This document shows positions 22,001 to 35,339 of a DNA stretch of 64,000 nucleotides, one piece after another (position 1 is the stretch's first letter; each line of letters opens with the position of its first letter). The stretch is from Adiantum capillus-veneris. Taxonomy: Eukaryota; Streptophyta; Polypodiopsida; Polypodiales; Pteridaceae. The notes under the pieces are model-generated. The model searched no databases. It was given only the letters and a program-made list of their open reading frames with translations, and was not told the DNA's origin. The position numbers were made by a program, and so were the translations under genes. The stretch spans positions 56,524,753 to 56,588,752 of the forward strand of contig CM043959.1 in NCBI GenBank assembly GCA_014529385.2. Reading direction: 5' to 3'.

Positions 22001-23602
22001 ACAAACATAGGAACAGGAGATGACCCCGTGTATATGAATGACCTCGAGGATGATTCAGATTCAGTCGAGACAATGGAGACTAGAACCAATACCACAAAGG
22101 GAAAGACCGACAAAGAAAACCGTAACATGGAACCAAATGAAAACCAAATAAGAGAAAATCATAAAGAGCCTCTGAAAACACCACAAGTGTTTCCAAATCC
22201 AATCCAAGACCCCCAAGATAAACCGCAGGGGCAAAAAGGGAAGAATCGTAAAAAGAAGATTGGGACGTACCCAAACCCAGTAGACGAGATTGAGCAGGTG
22301 AAACATCTAAGAGGTTTAGTGGAGGAGACTCAAAGGAAACTAGAACCAGAACCCATGCAGGTCAAAATTCATGACACAGTGTTTCCCACGCAAGTTCATC
22401 CACCCCACATGAACCATAGACCGTTAGCCATATCTAGTATCATCCAAGAAGGGAGTGAGGACGGGACATCAGAAAGTGAGCATACACCCTTCTTGTTGGA
22501 AAGGATGTTTAACGAAGGAATACCTGATCCCATTGAGGAATATGAGATTCCATCCTCACCAGTTCCTAGTCAAGGACCTACACCCTGCAAAACGCCAATG
22601 AATGTTGCCAAACTAGTGGACTTCATGTCTTCTGAGGTCCGAACCACGATCATAGCAAAGCTGTATGGAGATCCTGAGTTATTCCTTGCACTTCGAGCAT
22701 TCCTTAACGGAGAGCTACGAACGGGATTACCGCAGTTTGCGCAACCAAATAGGCCTGACTCGATTATGATTGATGAGGAAAATCATGTGCAATCACTTGA
22801 CTTAGATGGACACGAGTCTGTGATCGAGGTACCCATTAACGAATTAGGGCAGTATTTTGAAGGCGACGAGTCTAATGCGACCCTACCCATCACTACCAAG
22901 GGATTAACTATAAAGGGAATTCTTGATGGTGGTGCGGGAGTTAGCATCGTTACAAAAGATTGTTGGGAATCCATGGGAAAACCCCGCCTCAGTGTTACTA
23001 ACATTGTGGTAAAGATGGCAAATGGTACCATAGCCAAACCTATGGGGATGCTCAAGGATCTTAAGATCAAAGTTCTAGGACACAAGGTACGACATACGTT
23101 CATTGTAATGGATTTCTCTAAACACCTTATGTCATATGAAATGATTTTAGGACGACCATTCATGAGGGAAGCACAAATGGTTCACGATTGGTCTAAAAAT
23201 CATGTCTATTTGCAATTCCAAGACTCTGTCCTTAGAGTGGATTTGGTGACTGGTAAGGTACACCCCTTAGGGAGTAAAACCATTATTGATCATCGCTCTG
23301 ACACCACAGTTCACTCGGCCCCACTACAATATTGTTACACTTGTAAGAAGGATACAGACATTGGCCAAGATTCTCCTTACATGGATGTGTTACCGGGTAT
23401 GACGGAATCAGACAATGTGGATTGGGTCCACCTAGCATCAACCATAGACACTTGGGGAAATAGGGGGACGACCTGGGTAACACCTGAGGGGGATGAAATG
23501 CCTATACCCTTAAATATGCTACAAGCAATGCATATCGCTTCCGACAAGACTCATCCTAATGTAACAAGAAAACATACAAGTGGGTCCCTAAAGCTTCTTT
23601 AG
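19037..23602 (+). CDS. gag-pro: GAG-protease polyprotein of element A, 1521 aa
   Basis: Forms the virus-like particle and its protease. The order is: an N-terminal acidic, low-complexity part; a proline-rich stretch (about residues 335-425); a Ty3-type GAG domain (about 450-615) with the A-x-x-W-Y / L-K-E-Y and S-V-R-D-F-I signatures; then four CCHC zinc knuckles near residues 684, 708, 860 and 898. One knuckle has the standard C-x2-C-x4-H-x4-C spacing, while three have C-x2-C-x3-H-x4-C. A lysine/arginine patch lies near residue 967. A retropepsin-like domain near 1290-1390 has active site D-G-G-A-G and a later I-L-G-R-P block. There is no RT, RNase H or integrase. The length is two to three times a usual GAG-PR. 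The frame is fully open, consistent with the young LTRs. The first ATG after the leader is used; its surroundings are conserved in element B. The protease motif resembles that of Tat-like element G. Confidence 0.9.
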   Translation: MHLRSGRVLEHEHIEGASVHTDTHYPSTISSRPSAGTQGSTTQDPKIAASDSSSDSEIMEAYPNQNTEREGHAPPEAPQPSTSMFSRFMETLGRATRSEPDANEAHEGGGEVDSPFTSHVDPTPPKSVHVDILPTSYQEGPVELPPSEVPSRVPLVTSKTTGSNIASTSQETVNTSTLEGLFINDHWTYDLHTEVLTDLHSGHAYHVGWIEIVQSTSSATSIEDQQKMICNVIHGIIQSERQNRGVNILSTGPMRFLDTSKAQQPTLSQMETPLMSPMDPSYVISPGVSMQSEPPSENFSFPNLAQPSIKENTVLTPGISLTENVPMTSTVSAVPLPSVVVPNMRPRPYVPLAPYAHMAPTPPIVPLAYAPRVPLPSPYPSGPMPGYVPYPASSTHMPRPVPVPLPHMIPRVPPPALPPHIGDLAAFAQTIGRSIAENMRHASDREPRSKAVQIAKLTQKFNGDEDARKHIEVFEQVCDSLGERNELHKCNALSLTLSGKAGDWYRTLRVDEKTIYPTLRRLFLKEYIREGVLWGVASQLQKAERKEGESVRDFISRLKHLNSRCPVNERFNNNQLLDRFIRGLRNEGIYNGLVIRGITTWEDVTANAIQLEDNLMIAGMRVSTDTRSTSSQAIEYEPMTAKPIANEPKVFETFLTDLTKAIQESLKDNRPPQNSHMYPRREQQWCSICLGPHSTSECPTFRVKFNGTCNACGRYGHQAKDCLMIKRMMANRPPVAWTDAPRAPVLMPTPPVEQLPQHMVPRSQNVVQATPLPPPVLGPQPPHPRVAPMNQVGCEPSNAYPDGCEEEIDTSIAYGLDTLEECPIYYMEDCWGQVKPVYQAAALASRGQNINTQARRPPLQCYECGGPHRVAECPIRLQKNAAQMQMNQGSTSAMPILTCNRCGIDHLIAQCPYNPNAPKITPLNLVEIASVTSPIPPVAPAYAITRSMLQGPGHILEERDTASVIQAKKKKTRRKKSQNTENSKPSSKTNIGTGDDPVYMNDLEDDSDSVETMETRTNTTKGKTDKENRNMEPNENQIRENHKEPLKTPQVFPNPIQDPQDKPQGQKGKNRKKKIGTYPNPVDEIEQVKHLRGLVEETQRKLEPEPMQVKIHDTVFPTQVHPPHMNHRPLAISSIIQEGSEDGTSESEHTPFLLERMFNEGIPDPIEEYEIPSSPVPSQGPTPCKTPMNVAKLVDFMSSEVRTTIIAKLYGDPELFLALRAFLNGELRTGLPQFAQPNRPDSIMIDEENHVQSLDLDGHESVIEVPINELGQYFEGDESNATLPITTKGLTIKGILDGGAGVSIVTKDCWESMGKPRLSVTNIVVKMANGTIAKPMGMLKDLKIKVLGHKVRHTFIVMDFSKHLMSYEMILGRPFMREAQMVHDWSKNHVYLQFQDSVLRVDLVTGKVHPLGSKTIIDHRSDTTVHSAPLQYCYTCKKDTDIGQDSPYMDVLPGMTESDNVDWVHLASTIDTWGNRGTTWVTPEGDEMPIPLNMLQAMHIASDKTHPNVTRKHTSGSLKLL

Positions 23603-24216
23603 TGACCATAGCTAGTGCTAAAAAACAGAAGCCTTGTAAGAAACGTACCACTCGCTCCAAGAAAAGTAAGAAAATGTTGCGATGGATCCCTAAACGACTA
23701 TTGGAAGCCCAAGGCTACTATCAAGGAAATGATCAAATCTGGGTGCCAAAACGTAGATTGTGCTCTTACCTATCACCTGACCCAAGTGAGCCCAATCCCG
23801 TAGCTCCAAAACGAATCAATGATCGTGGAAAGGAAAAAATCACAGAATGCTACACAACCGCTCCCGAGCTAGTTTGGGTACCAAAGAAAGAACGATTTGT
23901 TCCACCTAGCTCAGGAAGGGGGGAGTCCCATGAAGCTTTTAGCTCCTCATGTAATACATCCATAGAGGTAAAAGCTTCTACACAGCCTCCATCTATAGTA
24001 ATGGACCTCCATGAAGCTACAAAAGAATCCACACCTCCCAGTGTTCAAGAATCACCTGATGAACCACTTCAAGTTCGATCCTGGGAGAGTACCTTACCAC
24101 CGTTGCAACTTGACGAGGCACCTAGGGTAATAGAAAACTATTGGCAAAAATCCTCACCTATTACCAACTGGAATAATTGGTTTCAGAGGGTGACAAGCTC
24201 ATTTCAAATGGTATGA
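23560..24216 (+). CDS. Downstream frame of element A with repeated W-[IV]-P-K motifs
   Basis: This frame (-1 relative to GAG-PR) opens after a TAA at 23557-23559 and overlaps the GAG-PR end. A W-V/I-P-K motif recurs four times (near 23581, 23682, 23740 and 23875), each followed by basic residues. No domain is known to me. The first motif lies before the GAG-PR stop, so the two frames were probably once joined, through an indel or a frameshift event near 23560-23600. No classical slippery heptamer is obvious. There is no ATG at the start of the frame. Function unknown; the basic repeats could bind nucleic acid (inference). Confidence 0.5.
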   Translation, partial: CNKKTYKWVPKASLVTIASAKKQKPCKKRTTRSKKSKKMLRWIPKRLLEAQGYYQGNDQIWVPKRRLCSYLSPDPSEPNPVAPKRINDRGKEKITECYTTAPELVWVPKKERFVPPSSGRGESHEAFSSSCNTSIEVKASTQPPSIVMDLHEATKESTPPSVQESPDEPLQVRSWESTLPPLQLDEAPRVIENYWQKSSPITNWNNWFQRVTSSFQMV

Positions 24217-25816
24217 TCTACCCAAGGAAGGGGGAAGTGTTTGCTGACTGTCATCATTCATTTGTTTCCCTCTCAACCTTTTTCCCTGACCTCTCAATTC
24301 CAATCTTAGAAATGTACATATAAAGCTTTATACTCAAAAAAAAAAAAAAAAAAAAAGAGCAAGAGCAATTAGCAAACGAGTATGCACATTAAAGTCAAAA
24401 CATTGACTCAGACCTACACATGTCACATTTGGTACAGTGGAACAGAAACCTATGCCATAAAACACCTTTGATCCTCATCACTTGAGGATGGAGGGTAGGT
24501 AAGATTAGTACGATAGGAGTGTTTCTGTTTTAGAGTTGAGAGATTAGCGAAGTTCTCTTTTCCCACTAATGTGCCTCCTGGAGGTATTCCTTTTGTTTCC
24601 TAAGTGTGTACAGGAGCGTGTTGCTATTGATAGGATTTGGACCTTCATGGAACCTTCAAATCAAGCGCGACCATCGACACAAACAGGTGTTTCTTGTCCA
24701 TTAGCATTGCCGTTATCTTTTTGCATCTATGATTGTCTGCTTTGATTGTGATTGGTAGCATAATATTCAGTGCATTGTCTTAGTATCAAACATTTAATTC
24801 AATGTAATGTTTTGTCATAATCACTCGTTTAGGTGTAAAAATCAAGCAGTCCGACTAAGCTAGTTTGACCAAGCTAGGTATTAGAAATCTTCTCTTAATA
24901 CCATGGGGAATGCCTTCCTAATAATCAATGGTTACTTAGGTTCTTAATCCGATTTAGGCAGCATTGTATGAAATGTACTAGGGCTTTCTAGTGGGCTTAA
25001 CACTAGTGACCTTTAGCTTAAGTATTATAAAGGGAGTTTACTAATGTGATGAGCCTGGGGAGGGTAACAATGTTTTATGACCCCCCAAAGTTACAAAATT
25101 TAAATGTTGAAAATGAACAAGCAAAAATCAAAGTGCCACAATGTAAAATTTTAAGCTGGAAGAGAAATCCCTGCTTAAATTGGTACTTCACTCACATGTA
25201 TAGCCTATGGTACTAGAGCCCTAGAGGTTCCCAGTGTGGGCGCTTTTCCTTGAAAAGCAAAAAACCCAAGGCATACAAAATAAGCACACACATCAAAATT
25301 GAATCAATGTGAAAAGACTTTGGGGGGTCAAAGAAAAAGTAATCAGTCAGGCGATGATTTCATGAGAAATTCCTTTTATGGTAGCTTAACTACAAAGTCT
25401 TCTAGATATAGCCTCTAGTCAGCCCTCGAACATGAATACTTGGCTCTCGCGATTAAACAACTTAATTGACCAGAGAAAATTGAGAAGCTTACCCATGGTA
25501 TTAATATTCGATCTCTAGTGCTTTTCGACCGTCAAATTAGCAACCCCAGACTTGTTTAATTTTCTACCTTTACATCTGTTTATGCATTTGATTACATTGC
25601 AATTTAATGTTCATTGCTATCAAATTGTTTGAAATTCTTTGACCAATCAATTTGTCTACCTAAAACTGCATATGCTTTTTAAGAGAATGCAATTACTGTG
25701 CCAATGTTGTTTGATTTTGCAGTGACTGAAGAAGGCTAAGGACATTCATCTCAAATGCTCTTCCACCTCGACGAACGAGCTTCAACTCAATAGCTTCCGA
25801 GGACGGAATCTACATC
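24217..25816 (+). other. 3' non-coding region of element A
   Basis: About 1.6 kb without a domain-bearing ORF, where pol would be expected. It starts with a PPT-like AAGGAAGGGGGAAG (from 24226) and holds a 21-bp A run (24336-24356) preceded by AT-rich sequence resembling an mRNA 3' end. Nothing else is recognised. Confidence 0.7.
24336..24356. repeat. Poly(A) tract, 21 bp
   Basis: Uninterrupted A run about 100 bp after the last coding frame of element A. Confidence 0.9.
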
Positions 25817-25827
25817 AGGAAGGGGGG
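25817..25827 (+). promoter_or_regulatory. Polypurine tract of element A
   Basis: AGGAAGGGGGG, two bases before the 3' LTR start at 25830. Confidence 0.85.
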
Positions 25828-25829
25828 CA

Positions 25830-26120
25830 TGTTAACCCTCACGGCACACGGACACCCTATGATCTATAAACGTTGTATTATTTAGAGTCAGGTACCGGGC
25901 TTGTCGGTCCAATAGGGAAAGGTAGAGTGATCGCCGATGAGAGGCGCACTCTAACACGAATATTCAAGGGATTAGTTGGCTAAGCATGGGCGCCCAAGTG
26001 TGAATGGGGTGAGCTCCTATAAAAGCCAATTAAACCTAATTTTTACTCATTCTCTCATTTGTGCAATTGAAGAGTGCTCTTGCTCCATCTCCATCTCCAT
26101 CTTCTTCTTCTTCACCTCCT

Positions 26121-26206
<86 letters not shown>

Positions 26207-26449
26207 TGTGTGCGATCGAGCATTACGAAGGCACGACGGCGGCGAAGCGGTTGAGCGCGGCACGACTGCAGCTTCTTCTTCATCGCGGCGAGGAATCCAC
26301 CACGAAGGCGAGCGTAGAGCGGTGATTGACACACCCTTTGTTTTCTTGAGCTTGCTAGTTTAAGCTTGTTGTGTGCTTGGAGCCGTTTGTGGCTCGCACA
26401 CGGTGTATTGGCAAGTCCCTTGCTTCGACAGTGCGGCAAGGAGCGCACA
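25830..26449 (+). repeat. 3' LTR of element A (620 bp)
   Basis: Same as the 5' LTR except for two substitutions and a longer GA run (26145-26199). Followed by target duplication CTCGG at 26450-26454. Confidence 0.95.
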
Positions 26450-26454
26450 CTCGG

Positions 26455-27269
26455 CACGTGTGGAGTCTTTACCCCATGCTTGTTTATGTTTATGGATAGT
26501 ACTTTCATTAAGTTTATCCTAGAGGAACCGCCCGGTTGTATGGGCAACTGGTTTTGGGGTATGGGTGCCCGGACTTTGGGTGAAGACTTTTTCCACCCCG
26601 GGTATATAAATAAGGAATGGGTGCCGTTTTTCACCCCTGTATAGGTGGTCTTGAGACAAGTTAGTACTGGTTAGTGATACTTCAGAATGACAGTACCTTG
26701 TCTTAAGTCTAAAGATGTTTGTTTTCTGAAAGAATGTCTTCAATACTGTTTTCAAAGGTTGTCTTAAGGAAATGCCGTTTTGAAAGTTAAAAGGAATAAT
26801 TGTTTTAATTGTGAAAAGAATGTGGTGGTAATTAAACAACACAGAAATCATGTGTGAGTGTGGGGTGGTAAGTGGGGATTGACTAAGGTTGTCAATCATG
26901 GACGGGTGGACCTGATTAGTCACGTAACTATCCATTCTCGCGCACTAAAACGTTTAGAAACTTCTTCACTTGGACAAGGAATCCACCAACGGCTGTGCCC
27001 TCACATATGCTAGGGGGGGAAAAGCGTTGGCTAAGGAAACCTTAATCTAAAGGATAAAGATATAGGGCCTGAATTCTTTTTTATAGGGTCCCGTTTCCAC
27101 TGCGAGACAAGATTGGGTCTCTTCTAGGGCTATAAACCTAAACCATTGCCAATGGTAAGGGTGAATTCCCTGGAATTTTTCTTGTGTAAGGACTTTGACT
27201 TTAGTAGGCCTAGAGACCTGTCAATGGTACCATCCCACTTTTGGTGTCGGCGGGGTTGGGGACCTTACA
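26455..27269 (+). repeat. Solo LTR E, part 2
   Basis: Continues E after element A. It aligns with the reverse complement of 36348-37200 and 43449-44250 (the 3' portions of D's LTRs), including GACGGGTGGACCTGATTAGT. It ends GGGGTTGGGGACCTTACA, then CAAAA (27270-27274), the target duplication of E. Confidence 0.92.
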
Positions 27270-27274
27270 CAAAA

Positions 27275-27412
27275 CTATTGTAAAAATAAGATAAGTGGTG
27301 CGCCTCTCATCGGCGATCACCTACACACCTATTGGATAGACAAGCCCGGTCCATGATTCAATCAAATAAATAATAAGGCGTTCGTTGAAGGTGATAGGGT
27401 GTCCGTGAGGGT
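27275..27412 (-). repeat. 3' LTR of element F, proximal piece
   Basis: Aligns with 28525-28664. Ends GGGTTAACA (TGTTAACCC on the minus strand), the LTR start. Confidence 0.9.
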
Positions 27413-28022
27413 TAACAGTGTAGTATTGGTACTGATACTAGTGGTACTAGTATACTAATACTGATACTGGTAGTATTGTTACTAGTACTGCTATATTAGT
27501 ATTGATACTAGTACTTGTACTACTGGTATTGATACTGGTACTAGTCTCAGATTTCAGTGTTGTACTGATACTGGTAGTACTGTTACCGATACTACAAGTA
27601 CTGGTACTACTAGTATTGATACTTCTATACTGCTATATTGGTACTAGTATACTAGTAAGTTTTTCCCTTCCCCTTCTGAGCTGGTTTATTGGTACTCATA
27701 TACTGATATTGGTACTTTTTTACCTTTGTTTTTTTTTTAACTTTTTTCTGTGGATAATGTTGCGCGTGGGCGTCGAGTTTGCACGCGCACATAGCTACAC
27801 CTGGCAACCTTGTCTAAGCTATCTACAACTAACAAAGCTAATTAACACTAAGTATCCCTACTCACACACTGTCTAACACAATAAACTACACACTGACAGA
27901 ACTAAAACTGTACATTACAGCCACTTAACAGTTCTCACACAACTCATCAAAAAACCAAAAATGGCAAAAGTGAAGGCCTCCTGAGGTAGCACTGAGTGAT
28001 CCTCAAGCTTAGTGTAAGGCAT
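27413..28022 (-). other. Remnant internal region of element F
   Basis: From 27413 to about 27716 it is a degenerate repeat of TACTGA/TACTGG/TACTAG hexamers. From about 27740 to 28022 it is a leader similar to that of element B. It has no coding capacity; the ORF across 27502-27876 is a repeat artefact (alternating L, V, I). Confidence 0.75.
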
Positions 28023-28040
28023 TCCACGGTAGCGGCGCAA
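28023..28040 (-). promoter_or_regulatory. Degraded tRNA-Asp-type primer binding site (element F)
   Basis: Minus strand TTGCGCCGCTACCGTGGA, four bases from the LTR end as in A and B, but with several mismatches. Confidence 0.7.
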
Positions 28041-28044
28041 AAAA

Positions 28045-28299
28045 TGTGTAGTTTGCCGTACGTGTCGAAGACTAAGAACTTGCCTGTGCACTGTGTACGA
28101 GCCTCAAAAGGCTGCAAGCACACAACTAGACAGTCCTAGCAAGCTCAAAGAAACAATGGTGTGTCACTCACCGCTCAATGCTTCCATCGTGAATGATCCT
28201 GTGCTGCAAGGGAGAAGGAGCCGCTGTCAATGCCGTGCTCAACCGCCTCGCCGCCGCCGATGCCGCCGTAATGCTCGATCACTCTCTCTCTCTCTCTCA

Positions 28300-28368
<69 letters not shown>

Positions 28369-28664
28369 ACGTGAGCACACAAGGAAGAAGGAGACAAAAA
28401 TGGAGCAAGAGCACTTCTTAACTTGCACCTCCCAGAATGAGGATTTTTAGGTCAAATGGACTTTTTATAAGAGCTTGACCCATTCACACATGGACGCCCA
28501 CAGTGGCCGATCGTTGCAAAACTACTATAAAATAAAGATAAGTGGTGCGCCTCTCATCAACGATCACCTACACACCTATTGGACCGACAAGCCTGGTCCA
28601 TAACTCAATCAAATAAATAATAAGGCGTCCGTTGAAGGTGATAGGGTGTCCAAGAGGGTTAACA
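28045..28664 (-). repeat. 5' LTR of element F (620 bp)
   Basis: Minus strand TGTTAACCC ... ACACA. Contains a TATA box (28461-28469, TATAAAAAG on the minus strand) and a long CT/CA microsatellite (about 28280-28364). Target duplication ACTGT follows at 28665-28669. Confidence 0.9.
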
Positions 28665-28669
28665 ACTGT

Positions 28670-33100
<4,431 letters not shown>

Positions 33101-33114
33101 TGATACAGAGTCAA

Positions 33115-33116
<2 letters not shown>

Positions 33117-33177
<61 letters not shown>
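33117..33177. repeat. (GA)n microsatellite
   Basis: About 30 uninterrupted units, about 480 bp upstream of TOM7. Confidence 0.95.
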
Positions 33178-33180
<3 letters not shown>

Positions 33181-33547
33181 ACTGGTGCGTACTAACTACT
33201 CGCTCTCCCTAGGGTTGTTGTACGTCTAGGACGAGCTTTTCTCTCTACTTCAAGCAGGTTGATGATCATAGAAAATCCAGATCTGCAGTTGGGGTCTTGA
33301 AGATCTTCTTGTTTTTACACACAAAGTGCACCAATTTGGGTTGCTCAGTGCTAACGTAGTGGCTCTCCATGGAAGGCATAGGTCAGGGTTATGAAGCGTT
33401 TGTGGAATCTTGGCAGCCTGGCTTTGCTTCCGCCAGTAGGCAATAACAGGAATAATACGGCCCTTAACAACGACATCAACAATGGTAGCTCAACAGGCAG
33501 CAGGGCCTAGCTGCAACAGATTTCCCCCTCACCCTCTCAATCACAGC

Positions 33548-33550
<3 letters not shown>

Positions 33551-33598
<48 letters not shown>

Positions 33599-33606
33599 AG
33601 AAGAAG
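33551..33606 (+). repeat. (AG)n(AAG)n in the TOM7 leader
   Basis: An AG run (33551-33595) followed by AAG triplets, ending about 50 bp before the TOM7 start codon. It is likely in the 5' UTR or core promoter. Confidence 0.85.
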
Positions 33607-33621
33607 CGAAGCTTCTAGGGG

Positions 33622-33630
33622 TTAGGGTTT
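33622..33630 (+). promoter_or_regulatory. Telo-box upstream of TOM7
   Basis: TTAGGGTTT, a plant telo-box common near the start of genes for translation and mitochondrial biogenesis, 25 bp before the ATG. Confidence 0.55.
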
Positions 33631-33654
33631 CTGCATGTGAGATCAATCAAATCA

Positions 33655-33867
33655 ATGGCGCCGCATGTGAATTTGAAAGGAAAAGGAAAGGCAGCCAAAG
33701 GGGAAGACTCGAAGAACAGTTGGACCAAAGCTATGAACAAGTGGTCCACCTGGTGCATGAAGAAGGCCAAGGTCTCCACACACTATGGATTCTTCCCGCT
33801 CATCATTATCATTGGCATGAACACAAAGCCCAAGCCTAACCTAGCTGAACTTCTCAACCCGTTGTAA
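33655..33867 (+). CDS. TOM7: Mitochondrial import receptor subunit TOM7, 70 aa
   Basis: A small tail-anchored subunit of the TOM complex in the mitochondrial outer membrane; in other species TOM7 modulates assembly of the import pore. The sequence shows a lysine/glycine-rich cytosolic N-terminus (residues 5-20), a W-x-x-W segment with a basic K-K-A-K (30-39), the hallmark T-H-Y-G-F-F-P-L-I, one membrane span (about 43-56), G-M-N, and a C-terminal K-P-x-L-x-x-L-L-x-P. Length is typical for plant TOM7. The ATG at 33655 (context ATCAATGGCG) is chosen; an upstream in-frame GTG is ignored. Single uninterrupted reading frame. The leader carries a GA repeat and a telo-box. It is the only confident cellular gene here. 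It lacks a poly(A) tail or target duplication that would mark a processed copy, so it may be the functional locus, but that is not proven. Confidence 0.9.
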   Translation: MAPHVNLKGKGKAAKGEDSKNSWTKAMNKWSTWCMKKAKVSTHYGFFPLIIIIGMNTKPKPNLAELLNPL

Positions 33868-34934
<1,067 letters not shown>

Positions 34935-35337
34935 GGGTAAAGGGGCCAATCGCGTGCCGGGTTCCATTCCAAAAACGCGGCAGGCCCCTTACTTGTACAA
35001 GTTTCCTCCAAAAGAAGAACACAAGCTAACGGATGGTGTACTGGTTAGCCGAGAGTTGGGTGCAATCCTGATCGTCCGATATCAAGATCGAGCCTTGTTG
35101 GCCACAATGCACTATATACACCCCGCGGCGTCTCCCTTTCCATGGTCGGTTTTGTTACACATGGAATTTCGAACTATGTCGTACCGCTTTTGTGTGGCAC
35201 CATTCAAGTTGGCCTTACCATCCTAGATAGCCCTTGTGTTGAGCTTTTGATCGCGCTCTCCCAAGCTGAAAACTGTTATGTACACTGAGTGCAATTCTTC
35301 GCCTTCCTTAGGTGGCCCCTTACTGGCCCCTTTACCC
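34935..35337. mobile_element. 403-bp element with perfect 14-bp terminal inverted repeats
   Basis: GGGTAAAGGGGCCA at 34935-34948 and its exact complement at 35324-35337, each flanked by TA (34933-34934, 35338-35339). A third, imperfect copy of the terminus lies at about 35444 (GGGTAGAGGAGCCA). Subterminal direct repeats GGCCCCTTACT occur near 34983 and 35314. The plus-strand frame 34954-35226 (90 codons) has a G-x-x-V-S-R-E ... R-x-Q-D-R-A-L-L-A-T-M-H block that faintly resembles a piggyBac transposase segment. However, TA flanks are not the TTAA that piggyBac uses. A short DNA transposon or MITE is the safest call. Confidence 0.6.
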
Positions 35338-35339
35338 TA

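Larger units (their letters stand above)
17342..26449 (+). mobile_element. Element A: young non-autonomous Ty3-type LTR retrotransposon (GAG-PR only)
   Basis: 9108 bp, with LTRs of 584 and 620 bp, PBS, PPT and target duplication CTCGG. The two LTRs differ by only two substitutions that I can find (G/T near 17801/26325, A/G near 17912/26436) plus a 36-bp GA-repeat length difference, so insertion was recent. It encodes one 1521-aa GAG-protease and a 204-codon downstream frame. No reverse transcriptase, RNase H or integrase motif is present, so it depends on proteins supplied by another element. It sits in solo LTR E. Confidence 0.93.
13870..28664 (-). mobile_element. Element F: short non-autonomous LTR retrotransposon, outermost layer of a nested stack
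   Basis: The minus-strand 5' LTR is 28045-28664. The 3' LTR is split into 13870-14322 and 27275-27412 by insertion of E. The internal part is only 27413-28044. Target duplication ACTGT is present at 13865-13869 and 28665-28669. Without E and A, F is about 1.84 kb and codes for nothing. Its LTRs and leader are related to those of A and B, so it is a deletion derivative of that family. The two LTRs differ at many sites, so F is old. No polypurine tract is seen next to the 3' LTR (27413 onward); that side has been replaced by a TAC-type repeat. Confidence 0.9.

Noticed and set aside
23560-23602. Programmed -1 frameshift between GAG-PR and the W-P-K frame
   Set aside because: No X-XXY-YYZ heptamer or clear pseudoknot; a simple indel is equally good.
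27502-27876. 124-codon hydrophobic ORF
   Set aside because: Alternating I, L and V come from the TAC-type repeat; not a membrane protein gene.
34954-35226. piggyBac transposase gene
   Set aside because: Only a short weak block; flanking dinucleotide is TA, not TTAA. Kept only as a remark on the TIR element.
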